Positions 35,452 through 43,829 of a DNA stretch of 64,000 nt are shown here, in pieces. The translations under genes were made by a program, and so were the position numbers. Below the pieces are notes generated by a model, which was not told the origin of the DNA, made no database searches, and saw nothing but the letters and a program-made list of their open reading frames with translations. The number at the start of each line of letters is the position of its first letter. The first letter of the stretch is position 1. The stretch lies in NCBI GenBank assembly GCA_002342065.1, contig DDPF01000012.1, positions 1-64,000 of the forward strand, written 5' to 3'. This DNA comes from Bacteroidetes bacterium UBA2475 (GTDB taxonomy: Bacteria > Bacteroidota > Bacteroidia > B-17B0 > Aurantibacillaceae).

Positions 35452-36219
35452 ATGGGTTTTTATGCTCTAGCTAAAGATGACCGTACTGCCCTTTTATCAA
35501 AGATCAAAAGTGAGATCTTAATCGATATTCGCCAAAAAAAACACAGGGCAATTTTAAATTATTTTTCAGACGAAGATACTTATATACGCAAATCCGCTTA
35601 TTTAAGTATTGGCAGGATTTATTTTGAGAACCCTGAATTACAAAAAAAGATCATTTCATTACTGGAAGAGCTTTTAGAGAAGGACAATTTTAAGATCCGC
35701 CAAACTGTTATAAATGCGGCTGGTGAAATTGGCATAAAAGAATTTGAAGCTGTTAAACATTTTTTTGATACAGGCTTGTTTGATAAACACCATTCGCCCA
35801 GAAATGCAGTAATTGGTTCCATTAAAAAGATGAGTGAAAAAAATCCCAAACCTATTTTAAAATGGGCGAAAAAGTATTTGCATCATACCGATAAAGAGAT
35901 ACGCCGCGAGATCTGTCACGGTATTGAATTGAGAGGAAGAACACACCCGCAGGATATTTTACCTTTATTAAAAGAATTACAGTTTGATACCACTGCCCGT
36001 GTAAAAAATACGTTAGTGCATGTACTCGGGCAAATAGCTTATAAAAAAGGTTGTTTAGAAACGGTTATTGCCGACCTTAATAAATGGCAAAATAAAGAAG
36101 TAGTGTTAAAAGCGATTGATGAAATAATTGATGTGCATTACCGGTACCGCAATTTTTCTGTATTAACTCAAAAGGAAGCGATCGCTTATATACAGAAGAA
36201 CTTTAAAAACTCTAAATAG
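35452..36219 (+). CDS. HEAT-repeat protein
   Basis: Protein of 255 residues made of paired helices typical of HEAT repeats (DTYIRKSAYLSIGRIY, NFKIRQTVINAAGEIGI, TARVKNTLVHVLGQIAY), with no signal. HEAT solenoids bind proteins; some DNA-glycosylase relatives (AlkD) share the fold, but no catalytic residue can be assigned. It probably shares a transcript with the STAS-like gene. Its 3' end overlaps the convergent DtxR gene by 8 bases. Confidence 0.8.
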   Translation: MGFYALAKDDRTALLSKIKSEILIDIRQKKHRAILNYFSDEDTYIRKSAYLSIGRIYFENPELQKKIISLLEELLEKDNFKIRQTVINAAGEIGIKEFEAVKHFFDTGLFDKHHSPRNAVIGSIKKMSEKNPKPILKWAKKYLHHTDKEIRREICHGIELRGRTHPQDILPLLKELQFDTTARVKNTLVHVLGQIAYKKGCLETVIADLNKWQNKEVVLKAIDEIIDVHYRYRNFSVLTQKEAIAYIQKNFKNSK

Positions 36220-36868
36220 TTTGTACAATAATACATTCAGCGGCTTTAGGACTAATATTCACTTCCTTTTTCTGGCAGATCAAAACAATTGAATTATCAT
36301 ATTCTTCAATGGTTTTTATAGTTACGCCTGCGCCAATTACTAAATGATGTTTATCGAGGTATTTTAAAAAAGCTGTTGAATGATCGGTAACACCCATTAC
36401 CTTATAATTGTTTTTGCTCTTTGCTTCCGATAATTTTATAAAATTACTTTTCTGGATCTTGCCTTTCGCATCAGGAATGGGATCGCCATGCGGATCAAAA
36501 ACAGGATTGCCTAATATCTCGGCCAGTTTATTAATGAGTTTATCATTTTTTACGTGTTCTAACTCTTCTGCAATCACATGCACTTCATCCCAACCAAACC
36601 CTAACTCTTTTACAAGATAAGTTTCCCAGATCCTGTGTCTTCTTACTATATTCAAAGCCATTTTTACACCAGCAGTTGTTAACCTGGTACCATACGATTT
36701 TTCGTAAATAACATATTTTAACTCATGCAGCTTACGTAAAGCCTCAGTAACAGAAGCCGGATTAATGTCCAGCTTATCGGCCAGTTGTTGGTTAGCAACC
36801 ACGGCAGTATTGTCGGCAGAGAGGTTATATATGGTTTTAAGGTAGTTTTCTACCGTTTCTGTCCTCAT
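36212..36868 (-). CDS. DtxR/MntR-family metal-dependent repressor
   Basis: Protein of 218 residues. An N-terminal winged helix (MRTETVENYLKTIYNLS) is followed by the metal-binding/dimerisation domain, containing VIAEELEHVKNDKL and NPVFDPHGDPIP, and a C-terminal FeoA/SH3-like domain (~145-218). The family senses Fe(II) or Mn(II) and represses metal uptake genes. Its start faces a redox operon (36946-40191) across 77 bases. This suggests that the operon is under metal control, but no operator can be proven by eye. Confidence 0.92.
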   Translation of the reverse strand: MRTETVENYLKTIYNLSADNTAVVANQQLADKLDINPASVTEALRKLHELKYVIYEKSYGTRLTTAGVKMALNIVRRHRIWETYLVKELGFGWDEVHVIAEELEHVKNDKLINKLAEILGNPVFDPHGDPIPDAKGKIQKSNFIKLSEAKSKNNYKVMGVTDHSTAFLKYLDKHHLVIGAGVTIKTIEEYDNSIVLICQKKEVNISPKAAECIIVQTI

Positions 36869-36945
36869 AAATTAATTTTTAGGCATACCAAAAATAATAA
36901 TTATGTTTTAATAAAAAAAGGGCACCTTTGTTAAAATTTGTACTC

Positions 36946-37302
36946 ATGAAAAAACGGCTTTTTATATTTATTTTAATACCTGCCTTCATTTGTCTTGTAT
37001 TCGGCTGCAAAAAGAATAAAAAAGATGATCTTAATAACCTGGATTGTTCTAAGATAAATTCAAGCTATTCATCCGATATTAAACCGATCATTGCTGCTAA
37101 TTGTGTTTCTTCTGGTTGCCATAATGCAGGTTCGGCCAATGGCGATCTTACAACATATACAGGACTTAAAGCAAAAGCCGATAATGGCTCGCTTGATAAT
37201 CGCGTGATCCAACAACAAACAATGCCGCCGTCAGGCAAACTTGCTATAGATGACCTTAAAAAAATAAAGTGTTGGTTAAATTCAGGTTCTCAGAATAATT
37301 AA
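36946..37302 (+). CDS. Small CX4CH cytochrome-like lipoprotein (paralogue B)
   Basis: The ATG at 36946 is used (118 residues); an upstream TTG is in frame. Lipobox VFGC (Cys21), CX4CH at C53-VSSG-C58-H59, MPP at Met93 and KCW at 109-110. These positions are identical to paralogue A at 27658 despite modest sequence identity. It is the first gene of a four-gene operon, with 4 bases to the di-haem oxidoreductase, so it is a candidate electron-transfer partner of that enzyme. Confidence 0.78.
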   Translation: MKKRLFIFILIPAFICLVFGCKKNKKDDLNNLDCSKINSSYSSDIKPIIAANCVSSGCHNAGSANGDLTTYTGLKAKADNGSLDNRVIQQQTMPPSGKLAIDDLKKIKCWLNSGSQNN

Positions 37303-37306
37303 AAAA

Positions 37307-38527
37307 ATGAAAAAAATTATTTTAAGTATTATAATTGGTTCATTCTTTATAATTACGTCTTGTCAAAAATTAATGCCACCGGCACCAAAAGATGAAGATG
37401 TATTAGCAGGTACTATTCCGGGATTGACCGCTGAGCAAGAAAAAGAACATCTTGTTGGTGATGCAAGTTTTGGAAAAATATTTACAAAAGAAGAAGGCCT
37501 TGGACCCATATTCGTACAAACCTCTTGCTCTAATTGCCATATTGGAAACGGTAAAGGACATCCCTCAACACAGCTTACCCGTTTTGCAAATGTAAACGGT
37601 TCGGTAATAGATTACCTTTTAAATAAAGGAGGCCCGCAATTACAGCAACACGCCATTTTAGGCTATTTACCTGAAACTTTACCAACCGAAGCAAATGTAT
37701 TTAGTAAACGCATTGCTCCGGCAGTTATGGGTCTTGGTTATATTGCGGCTTTAGATGATCAGTCTATTTTAAACAACGCAGACCCTAACGACATTAATGG
37801 TGATGGCATTTCCGGCAGACCCAATTACGTTACCCCGACAAGTTTTTTTAGTCCTCAGTCAATTCATATTCCTTTTAACGGACAATATATTGGGCGCTTT
37901 GGAAAAAAAGCAGAAAAAGTTACTATACAAGATCAGGTTGTATTTGCTTTAAAACAAGATATTGGCATTACTTCTGATTTTGACACACAGGATCTTTTTA
38001 ATTATCAATTAGGCGTATATACAGGCGATGACATAGCTGATCCTGAGGTTTCTTCAGGTTTTGTGCATGGCCTTGTGTTTTATATGCGCACACTTAAAGC
38101 ACCAACTCGTAGAAACAAAGATAATGCAGATGTTATTGCAGGAGAAAAATTATTCGCGCAGATAGGCTGCACAAGTTGTCATACACCAAGTTTTACTACT
38201 GCACAGTCTGATATTTCGGCATTAAGCAACCAGATCTTTTATCCTTACTCTGATTTTTTATTACATGATATGGGAGAATTATTAGATGATAGTTTTCCTG
38301 AAGGAAGCGCTAACGGTTTTGAATGGCGTACACCACCATTATGGGGCCTTGGTTTAGCAAAAGATTCGCAAGGGGGACAAATGTTTTTGTTACATGATGG
38401 AAGGGCAAAAACTTTTGAGCAGGTCATTACTTTTCACGGAGGTGAAGCCGCCAGCAGAAGAACAGCCTTTAATGCTTTATCACAAGGTGAGAAAGATCAG
38501 ATATTTAAATTTTTAGAAAGTCTTTAA
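37307..38527 (+). CDS. Di-haem oxidoreductase (DUF1111 family)
   Basis: Protein of 406 residues. The lipoprotein signal has lipobox ITSC (Cys19). Two c-type haem motifs are CSNCH (74-78) and CTSCH (288-292). Conserved family blocks are RFGKKAEKVTIQDQ and RTPPLWGLGLA-LLHDGRAKTFEQVI. Once called thiol oxidoreductase, the family has no proven substrate; some members sit in iron-acquisition clusters with imelysins. It acts in the periplasm. Downstream, the Rieske protein start overlaps its stop (TAATG). Confidence 0.88.
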   Translation: MKKIILSIIIGSFFIITSCQKLMPPAPKDEDVLAGTIPGLTAEQEKEHLVGDASFGKIFTKEEGLGPIFVQTSCSNCHIGNGKGHPSTQLTRFANVNGSVIDYLLNKGGPQLQQHAILGYLPETLPTEANVFSKRIAPAVMGLGYIAALDDQSILNNADPNDINGDGISGRPNYVTPTSFFSPQSIHIPFNGQYIGRFGKKAEKVTIQDQVVFALKQDIGITSDFDTQDLFNYQLGVYTGDDIADPEVSSGFVHGLVFYMRTLKAPTRRNKDNADVIAGEKLFAQIGCTSCHTPSFTTAQSDISALSNQIFYPYSDFLLHDMGELLDDSFPEGSANGFEWRTPPLWGLGLAKDSQGGQMFLLHDGRAKTFEQVITFHGGEAASRRTAFNALSQGEKDQIFKFLESL

Positions 38528-38967
38528 TGGATAGAAAAGAATTTATAAAAGTTTGTGGCGGTACATGTTTGGCTTTAGTGGGAATAGCCTTACTAAATCA
38601 AAGTTGTACAGGTACACATTATGCTCTGAGTTCTATATCCGGTGATAAACTATCGGTTATTAAATCTGAGTTTAAAATTATTAAAAAAAATAAACCCGAC
38701 TATAGAAAATACATTGTAGTTAAGAGTGATAAGTTAGATTTTCCAATTATAGTTTACCGTAAGGATGAGAACAGTTACCTGGCCATGTTAATGAAATGTA
38801 CTCACCAGGGAATTGAGTTGAACGTTAACGGCGATATTTTAAGCTGTTCTGCTCATGGAAGCGAGTTCAGTAATAAAGGCGAAGTGATACAAGGGCCGGC
38901 AGATCAAAAATTAAAAGTGTTTCCGGTTTCGAGTGATGAAAAAAATATTTATATACAATTAGTGTAA
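38527..38967 (+). CDS. Rieske [2Fe-2S] protein
   Basis: Protein of 146 residues. Ligands are C91-T-H93 and C107-S-A-H110 (CTHQG ... CSAHGSEF). The N-terminus (MDRKEFIKVCGGTC) resembles a Tat signal with Arg-Lys, ending in a possible lipid Cys27. Family knowledge: small Rieske ferredoxins like this pass electrons in the periplasm. There is no cytochrome b neighbour, so it is not part of a bc1 complex. It sits between the di-haem enzyme and a porin, forming an electron-transfer set. Confidence 0.88.
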   Translation: MDRKEFIKVCGGTCLALVGIALLNQSCTGTHYALSSISGDKLSVIKSEFKIIKKNKPDYRKYIVVKSDKLDFPIIVYRKDENSYLAMLMKCTHQGIELNVNGDILSCSAHGSEFSNKGEVIQGPADQKLKVFPVSSDEKNIYIQLV

Positions 38968-40191
38968 ATGAAAAACCTGTTACCTATAATTTTATTTTTA
39001 CTTTGCCTGCAAACAATTGCGCAGACAGACTCTTCTTTTATAAAACGTACACCGGCTGATACAAATAAATTAAAAATGAACATGGATGCGGTTTATAACC
39101 GTCCGTTTTTAACCATGGGCAAATTTCCTGTAGCTATTGGGGGATATGTAGAAGCAAACAGTTCTTACTTTGGAACTGATGGTGTTACAGAAGGCTTATC
39201 ATTTCAAATGCCACGCTTAACTCTTTTTATTTCTTCTTCTATTAAAAAAAGAATAAAATTTTTATCGGAAATAGAATTTGAAGAAGGCGGAAAAGAAATT
39301 GCCATTGAATTCGCTTCGATGGATATAGAATTACATCCTTTATTAAACCTTCGTGGTGGTGTTATTATGAACCCCATTGGCGCTTTCAATCAAAACCATG
39401 ACGGACCTAAATGGGAATTCATTAACCGTCCATTTTCTGCTACAACTATAATTCCATCAACCTGGAGTAATGTTGGTTTTGGATTATTTGGAAAATACGC
39501 GATGAATAATTTTGTTTGGGCTTACGAAGCTTATTTAACTAATGGTTTTGATGACAAAATAATTTCTAATCCGGAAAACAGAACATGGTTGCCTGCGAGT
39601 AAAGAAAACCCTGAACGTTTTGAAGAAAGTTTTAATGGCGTGCCATTAGTTACCACAAAAACTGCAATACGTCATCGTAAAATTGGTGAGGTAGGCGTAT
39701 CCTGGATGGGAGGCGTTTACAATCAGTTTAGAGTTGATGGAATAATGGTAGATAAGCAGCGAAGAATAGATCTTTTTGCAATTGATCTTAATACAACCCT
39801 TCCAAAAATCAATACATATATTACCGGAGAATGGGTATGGGCTATGGTAGAGGTTCCGGATAATTACACAAAGGAATATGGTAATAAATTACGTGGCGGT
39901 TTTTTAGATGTAGTACAACCCATATTAAAGCGTAAAATTTTAGGTTGGGAGAACAGTACTTTAAACCTTGCTTTTAGAACAGAATATGTAGATTATAACG
40001 TAGGTACATTTAGCGAGACAGAAACAAATATTGCAGACCATATTTTTGCAGTTGTTCCCGGCATTAGCTTTAGACCCTCGGCATTAACAGTGATTCGCTT
40101 TAATTATCGATACCACTGGCAAACTGATCTGCTTGGTAATCCTGCAGCGAGAACAGCTGGAATTCAGTTTGGCTTTTCGACGTATTTTTAG
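38968..40191 (+). CDS. Outer-membrane porin-like beta-barrel protein
   Basis: Protein of 407 residues with a signal peptide ending at TIAQ (19). Aromatic-rich amphipathic strands repeat to the C-terminus, which ends in Phe (FGFSTYF), a usual barrel signature. It resembles phosphate-selective porin O/P-like proteins. It starts directly after the Rieske stop and is the last gene of the operon, so it may admit the substrate of the redox enzymes or anchor them at the surface (inference). Confidence 0.82.
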   Translation: MKNLLPIILFLLCLQTIAQTDSSFIKRTPADTNKLKMNMDAVYNRPFLTMGKFPVAIGGYVEANSSYFGTDGVTEGLSFQMPRLTLFISSSIKKRIKFLSEIEFEEGGKEIAIEFASMDIELHPLLNLRGGVIMNPIGAFNQNHDGPKWEFINRPFSATTIIPSTWSNVGFGLFGKYAMNNFVWAYEAYLTNGFDDKIISNPENRTWLPASKENPERFEESFNGVPLVTTKTAIRHRKIGEVGVSWMGGVYNQFRVDGIMVDKQRRIDLFAIDLNTTLPKINTYITGEWVWAMVEVPDNYTKEYGNKLRGGFLDVVQPILKRKILGWENSTLNLAFRTEYVDYNVGTFSETETNIADHIFAVVPGISFRPSALTVIRFNYRYHWQTDLLGNPAARTAGIQFGFSTYF

Positions 40192-40329
40192 AAATAACAA
40201 TAATTATCTATAATTTAAATCCGTTTAGGTCTGCATACAATTGTTAAAGTTTCACTCTTTTAATCAAAACCAAATCCGAATGGCATACAATATCGTATTT
40301 TTAATATATTAATCCATAAACAAAAACAA

Positions 40330-42171
40330 ATGAAAAAATTTACTAAAAAAATTATGATGGTTGCTTTAACTCTTGCTAGTTTCAGCGGCTTCTCTGGACA
40401 TCTTAAAAGTCATATGTTGCTTTCCGCACGATTAGATGGCGCACAACAAGTTCCGGCACTTACAAATTCAGGAACCGGCGTAGCAAGTTTATTATTAAAC
40501 CCTACGCGCGATACCCTTTGTATAAATATTACGTTTAACGGTTTATCATCTGCTCCTTCTGCAATGCATATTCACGCAGGAGCAATTGGTGTAAATGGTG
40601 CAGTGTTATTAGATCTTGGGCCTTATATTGTGGGCAACAGAGTTAGCGCTACAATTACAGGTACAGCTCTTACAACCGCTTTAAAGTCGAGTTTATTAAA
40701 AGGACTTACTTATATTAATGTACACACAACCGCAAATCCGGGTGGAGAAATAAGAGGTCAAATTAGTCTTGAATCCGATTGGGCATTTACAGGGGTAATA
40801 GATGGTGCGCAATCTGTACCTTCGGTTTCTACTGCAGCAAATGGTTGGGCAGTTTTTAACCTGTCAAAACATCAGGGTCAGGTAAGATTTTATGTTGTTA
40901 CTAATGGTTTAAGCGGTGCAATTACTGCGGCTCACTTACATACGGGTGCAGTTGGCGTTAATGGTCCGGTTGCTCAGGATCTGGCAACTTTTATTGTTGG
41001 AAATACGATTGTAGGTATATTTACACCATCTGCAGGTGTTGTATCTTCTTTAATGGCAGGTAATATTTATTTAAATGTACATACTACAGCTAATCCCGGC
41101 GGCGAAATTCGCGCTCAATTAAAAATGGATGATAAAATTGCTTTTGACGCATGGTTTGATGGTGCACAGCAAACGCCTTCAGTTACAACATCAGCTAAAG
41201 GTGTTGCAAGTGTTAAAGTAAATACAACGTTTGATACACTGTTTTACAATGTTTTTACAAACGGGTTAAGTGGTGCAATCAGTTCAGCTCATTTTCATTT
41301 AGGTGCAATTGGCGTTAATGGCCCAGTTGCCGTTGATATTACTCCTGGTATTAGTGGTAATAAAATTACAGGTTTTGTAACCGGTACTGCTGTTACTACG
41401 TCTTTTGTAAATAGCATGTTAAGTGGTGGTGTTTATCTTAATATTCACACTAGCGTAAATCCAAACGGCGAAATACGTGGCCAGGTTTATCGTGTGATGC
41501 GTGAAGGTTTTACTTTCTCTATGGACGGCACACAGCAAGTTCCTACGGTATCTACGGCAGGGAAAGGTTCGGGAATGGTTTCTATTAATCGTGATCAGGA
41601 TAATGCTCACTTTATGTTAGTTACGGCTGGTGTTACATCAACTGGTATTCACTTTCACAAAGGGTTAGCAGGCCAATCAGGTGCTGTAGCATATGACCTT
41701 TCTACAATTTACACAAATAATGGTGCATTTGGCTACTGGAAAAGTACTGATGTAACACCATTTTTACTTTCTAACTCTGCGCAATTTAATAAAGATAGTA
41801 TTTATGTAAACTTACATACTACTGCTAATGCAGGTGGCGAAATTAGAGGTCAAGTATTACGTGGTTTTAAATGCTATAGCATCATAACAGGAATAGAATC
41901 TATCGATAACTTATCAAACAATAGCGTTTCTATTTATCCTAACCCTTCAACAACAGGTAACTTCAATATTTCATTAACTACAAATACAGAAAATAAAATT
42001 GCTGTAAATGTTTTTGATGTTTTAGGGAAGGTTGTTTATTCTTCAACTTTTATTTCAAAAGTGGGTAGCAATAACATTAATGTTAGTTTAAAAGATAATT
42101 ATAAAGGAATGTACTTTGTTAAATTAGAAACTGGAGACAATAGCATTACTAAAAAATTAATAGTTGAATAA
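40330..42171 (+). CDS. Four-CHRD-domain secreted protein with T9SS tail
   Basis: Protein of 613 residues: a signal (~1-23), four tandem CHRD domains of ~120 residues, and a C-terminal type A T9SS sorting domain (~530-613: VSIYPNPSTTG ... KKLIVE). Each CHRD unit has DGAQQVP-like, HLHTGAVGVNGPV-like and TTANPGGEIRGQ-like blocks. CHRD occurs in chordin and in many bacterial surface proteins; its ligands in bacteria are unknown. The His-rich, metal-like HxH sites (HIHAG, HLHTG, HFHLG, HFHKG) repeat in each unit. It is a single gene ending at a terminator. Confidence 0.93.
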   Translation: MKKFTKKIMMVALTLASFSGFSGHLKSHMLLSARLDGAQQVPALTNSGTGVASLLLNPTRDTLCINITFNGLSSAPSAMHIHAGAIGVNGAVLLDLGPYIVGNRVSATITGTALTTALKSSLLKGLTYINVHTTANPGGEIRGQISLESDWAFTGVIDGAQSVPSVSTAANGWAVFNLSKHQGQVRFYVVTNGLSGAITAAHLHTGAVGVNGPVAQDLATFIVGNTIVGIFTPSAGVVSSLMAGNIYLNVHTTANPGGEIRAQLKMDDKIAFDAWFDGAQQTPSVTTSAKGVASVKVNTTFDTLFYNVFTNGLSGAISSAHFHLGAIGVNGPVAVDITPGISGNKITGFVTGTAVTTSFVNSMLSGGVYLNIHTSVNPNGEIRGQVYRVMREGFTFSMDGTQQVPTVSTAGKGSGMVSINRDQDNAHFMLVTAGVTSTGIHFHKGLAGQSGAVAYDLSTIYTNNGAFGYWKSTDVTPFLLSNSAQFNKDSIYVNLHTTANAGGEIRGQVLRGFKCYSIITGIESIDNLSNNSVSIYPNPSTTGNFNISLTTNTENKIAVNVFDVLGKVVYSSTFISKVGSNNINVSLKDNYKGMYFVKLETGDNSITKKLIVE

Positions 42172-42190
42172 TTGAATAAAAAAGTTAATA

Positions 42191-42224
42191 AAAAAGAGAT
42201 GGCATACGTCATCTCTTTTTTTAT
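42191..42224 (+). terminator. Terminator after the CHRD gene
   Basis: 11-bp stem AAAAAGAGATG/CATCTCTTTTT (42191-42201, 42210-42220), 8-base loop, then Ts. It lies only ~14 bases before the next ATG (42234). Confidence 0.85.
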
Positions 42225-42233
42225 ATTTAAATT

Positions 42234-42596
42234 ATGAAAAAACTTTTTGGGTTTATGTTTATAGTAATACTTTCTAATTCTTGTACAAAGGATGTAGGGA
42301 AACCAATAACTGTTGTACAGGTTGATACGTGTACTACTGATATTTCTTACATGAAACATATCGTTCCTCTTATCAATCAATCATGTGGGCTTTCTGGCTG
42401 TCATGTTACAGGGGGGTATAAGGATTTTACAAATTATAATGCATTAAAGAGTACGATCGATAATACCTCTAATTTTATTGCTCGTTTTAAACCCGGTGGA
42501 GGTATGCCTCCAAGTTACTCTGTTGGTCCACCGCTTACAGATTGCCAAGTAAGCAAACTTGAAAGTTGGATAAAAGCAGGTGCTTTAAACAATTAG
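42234..42596 (+). CDS. Small CX4CH cytochrome-like lipoprotein (paralogue C)
   Basis: Protein of 120 residues with lipobox SNSC (Cys17), CX4CH at C51-GLSG-C56-H57, MPP at 91-93 and a C-terminal SWIKAGALNN. It matches paralogues A and B in order and spacing; the C-terminal Cys is shifted to 104. It begins just past the CHRD terminator, so it depends on read-through or a promoter hidden in the hairpin region. Confidence 0.75.
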   Translation: MKKLFGFMFIVILSNSCTKDVGKPITVVQVDTCTTDISYMKHIVPLINQSCGLSGCHVTGGYKDFTNYNALKSTIDNTSNFIARFKPGGGMPPSYSVGPPLTDCQVSKLESWIKAGALNN

Positions 42597-42729
42597 TCAA
42601 TTTCAAAGACATTTTTAGCCGTACTTCTAAAAAATAAAGATTTTTATTTTTTATATTTTTATAAGCCATCCGTACAATATGAAAAGCCAATACTTTCTTT
42701 AAATATTGGTTGTAGTGTATTTTTTAGTT

Positions 42730-42939
42730 ATGCACAAACTGCCACTCATTTTACTTTTACCATTATTCCGCTTTTTAAATACGAATATTGTGCAGGCGAA
42801 AACTGAATCGCCTACAAAGTTCTTTTTAGAAGACGGAAGTGACAGGCAAATAGAATTTATTCTGGATAAAGAAGGAAAAGTTATTAAAATCTGGCTTTAC
42901 AGAGCTGGTGTAAAAACAGAAAGAATAAAAATCACATAA
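42730..42939 (+). CDS. Small secreted protein
   Basis: The ATG at 42730 (MHKLPLILLLPLF, 69 residues) is preferred over an upstream in-frame start. A signal peptide runs to about VQA. The rest is one small domain (FFLEDGSDRQIEFILDKEGK) resembling the DUF3471-like tail found on penicillin-binding-like esterases. It may be a stand-alone domain or a remnant of a longer gene. Confidence 0.5.
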   Translation: MHKLPLILLLPLFRFLNTNIVQAKTESPTKFFLEDGSDRQIEFILDKEGKVIKIWLYRAGVKTERIKIT

Positions 42940-42945
42940 ATTGTA

Positions 42946-43629
42946 TCAAACCAGTTTTTTTCGCTCTGTTAAAATAATATATACCAAAAACAAAATAATT
43001 ATTACCAGTAAAAAATTACCAATAATCAGAAGCCTGAAACTTGTTTCTTCTGCATCATCAGCTATTTCCTCAATTAAGATCTGCTGATCAGTGAAGATCC
43101 TGATCAAAAATAAATAATGCTTTTTTTGAAAAGATTCTAAAAGAGGTCTGAGTTTATTTTTCCTTGACAACAAGGCTTCATCCTGGTTCATATTTTTTAG
43201 GTCGGACAAATAAAGCGTATAATTTTTTTTGTATTGGTGTTGCGCAAATTTAAGATGTATGAATAGTTTTGTTTTTTCGAAACTATACAATTCATATTCA
43301 TTTATCTTTTTCTCCATTAGAGAGATCTCATTCTGGATCTTTTGTTGTGATACCTGAAGTTTCTTACGAAAGATCTTTACTTCATTACTATCTGAAGAAA
43401 AAGTTAAATTCAATAAAGAGCGATGAATGGTTGAATTTTCGGTTGAAACCGAATTGGTAAGAATGATCAGTTCTGTTATTTTAGAGAACAGTTCCTTATA
43501 TTTTTGTGTGGTTCTTTTTGTAGTAAAATATTGAAAAGCCTGAAAAACAACAATAAAAAGAGCAAAGTAAACAAAGTATTTAATTTGTTTAAACTCTTTT
43601 TTGGTAAATTTTGGTGTTTCATCCTCCAT
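42946..43629 (-). CDS. Membrane protein with four-helix-bundle sensor-like domain
   Basis: Protein of 227 residues: membrane helix ~17-37, a ~160-residue periplasmic helical region, and a second membrane helix ~198-221 followed by only six residues. The layout resembles the 4HB/CHASE3-type sensor module of chemoreceptors or kinases, but with no output domain. It could pass a signal by membrane contacts or be a split receptor (inference). It is convergent with the small secreted gene. Confidence 0.6.
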   Translation of the reverse strand: MEDETPKFTKKEFKQIKYFVYFALFIVVFQAFQYFTTKRTTQKYKELFSKITELIILTNSVSTENSTIHRSLLNLTFSSDSNEVKIFRKKLQVSQQKIQNEISLMEKKINEYELYSFEKTKLFIHLKFAQHQYKKNYTLYLSDLKNMNQDEALLSRKNKLRPLLESFQKKHYLFLIRIFTDQQILIEEIADDAEETSFRLLIIGNFLLVIIILFLVYIILTERKKLV

Positions 43630-43738
43630 ACAAGACTTGTTTGCTTTTCTGTTTAAATATATTCTTTATTCTTGAAAATTACAACCAAGTTCAGGAGTGA
43701 ATTTGAACATTAGCTCTATTCCTAAAAAAGAAATACTT

Positions 43739-43826
43739 AACCACTAAAGCACAAAGTCCCGATAGCTATGAGATCACTAAGAAATTCCTTTGTGCACATT
43801 GAGCCTTCTTTGTATTCTTTGTGGGT
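43739..43826. repeat. Dispersed palindromic intergenic repeat, CACAAAG type, copy 2
   Basis: CCACTAAAGCACAAAG (43741-43756) pairs with the complement of the CTTTGTGG end (to ~43825). The inner arms CACAAAG/CTTTGTG and ACTAAG match copy 1 at 30288. An inner CCCGATAGCTATGAGA resembles another common Bacteroidota palindrome. It lies just after the obgE stop. Confidence 0.6.
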
Positions 43827-43829
43827 ATG

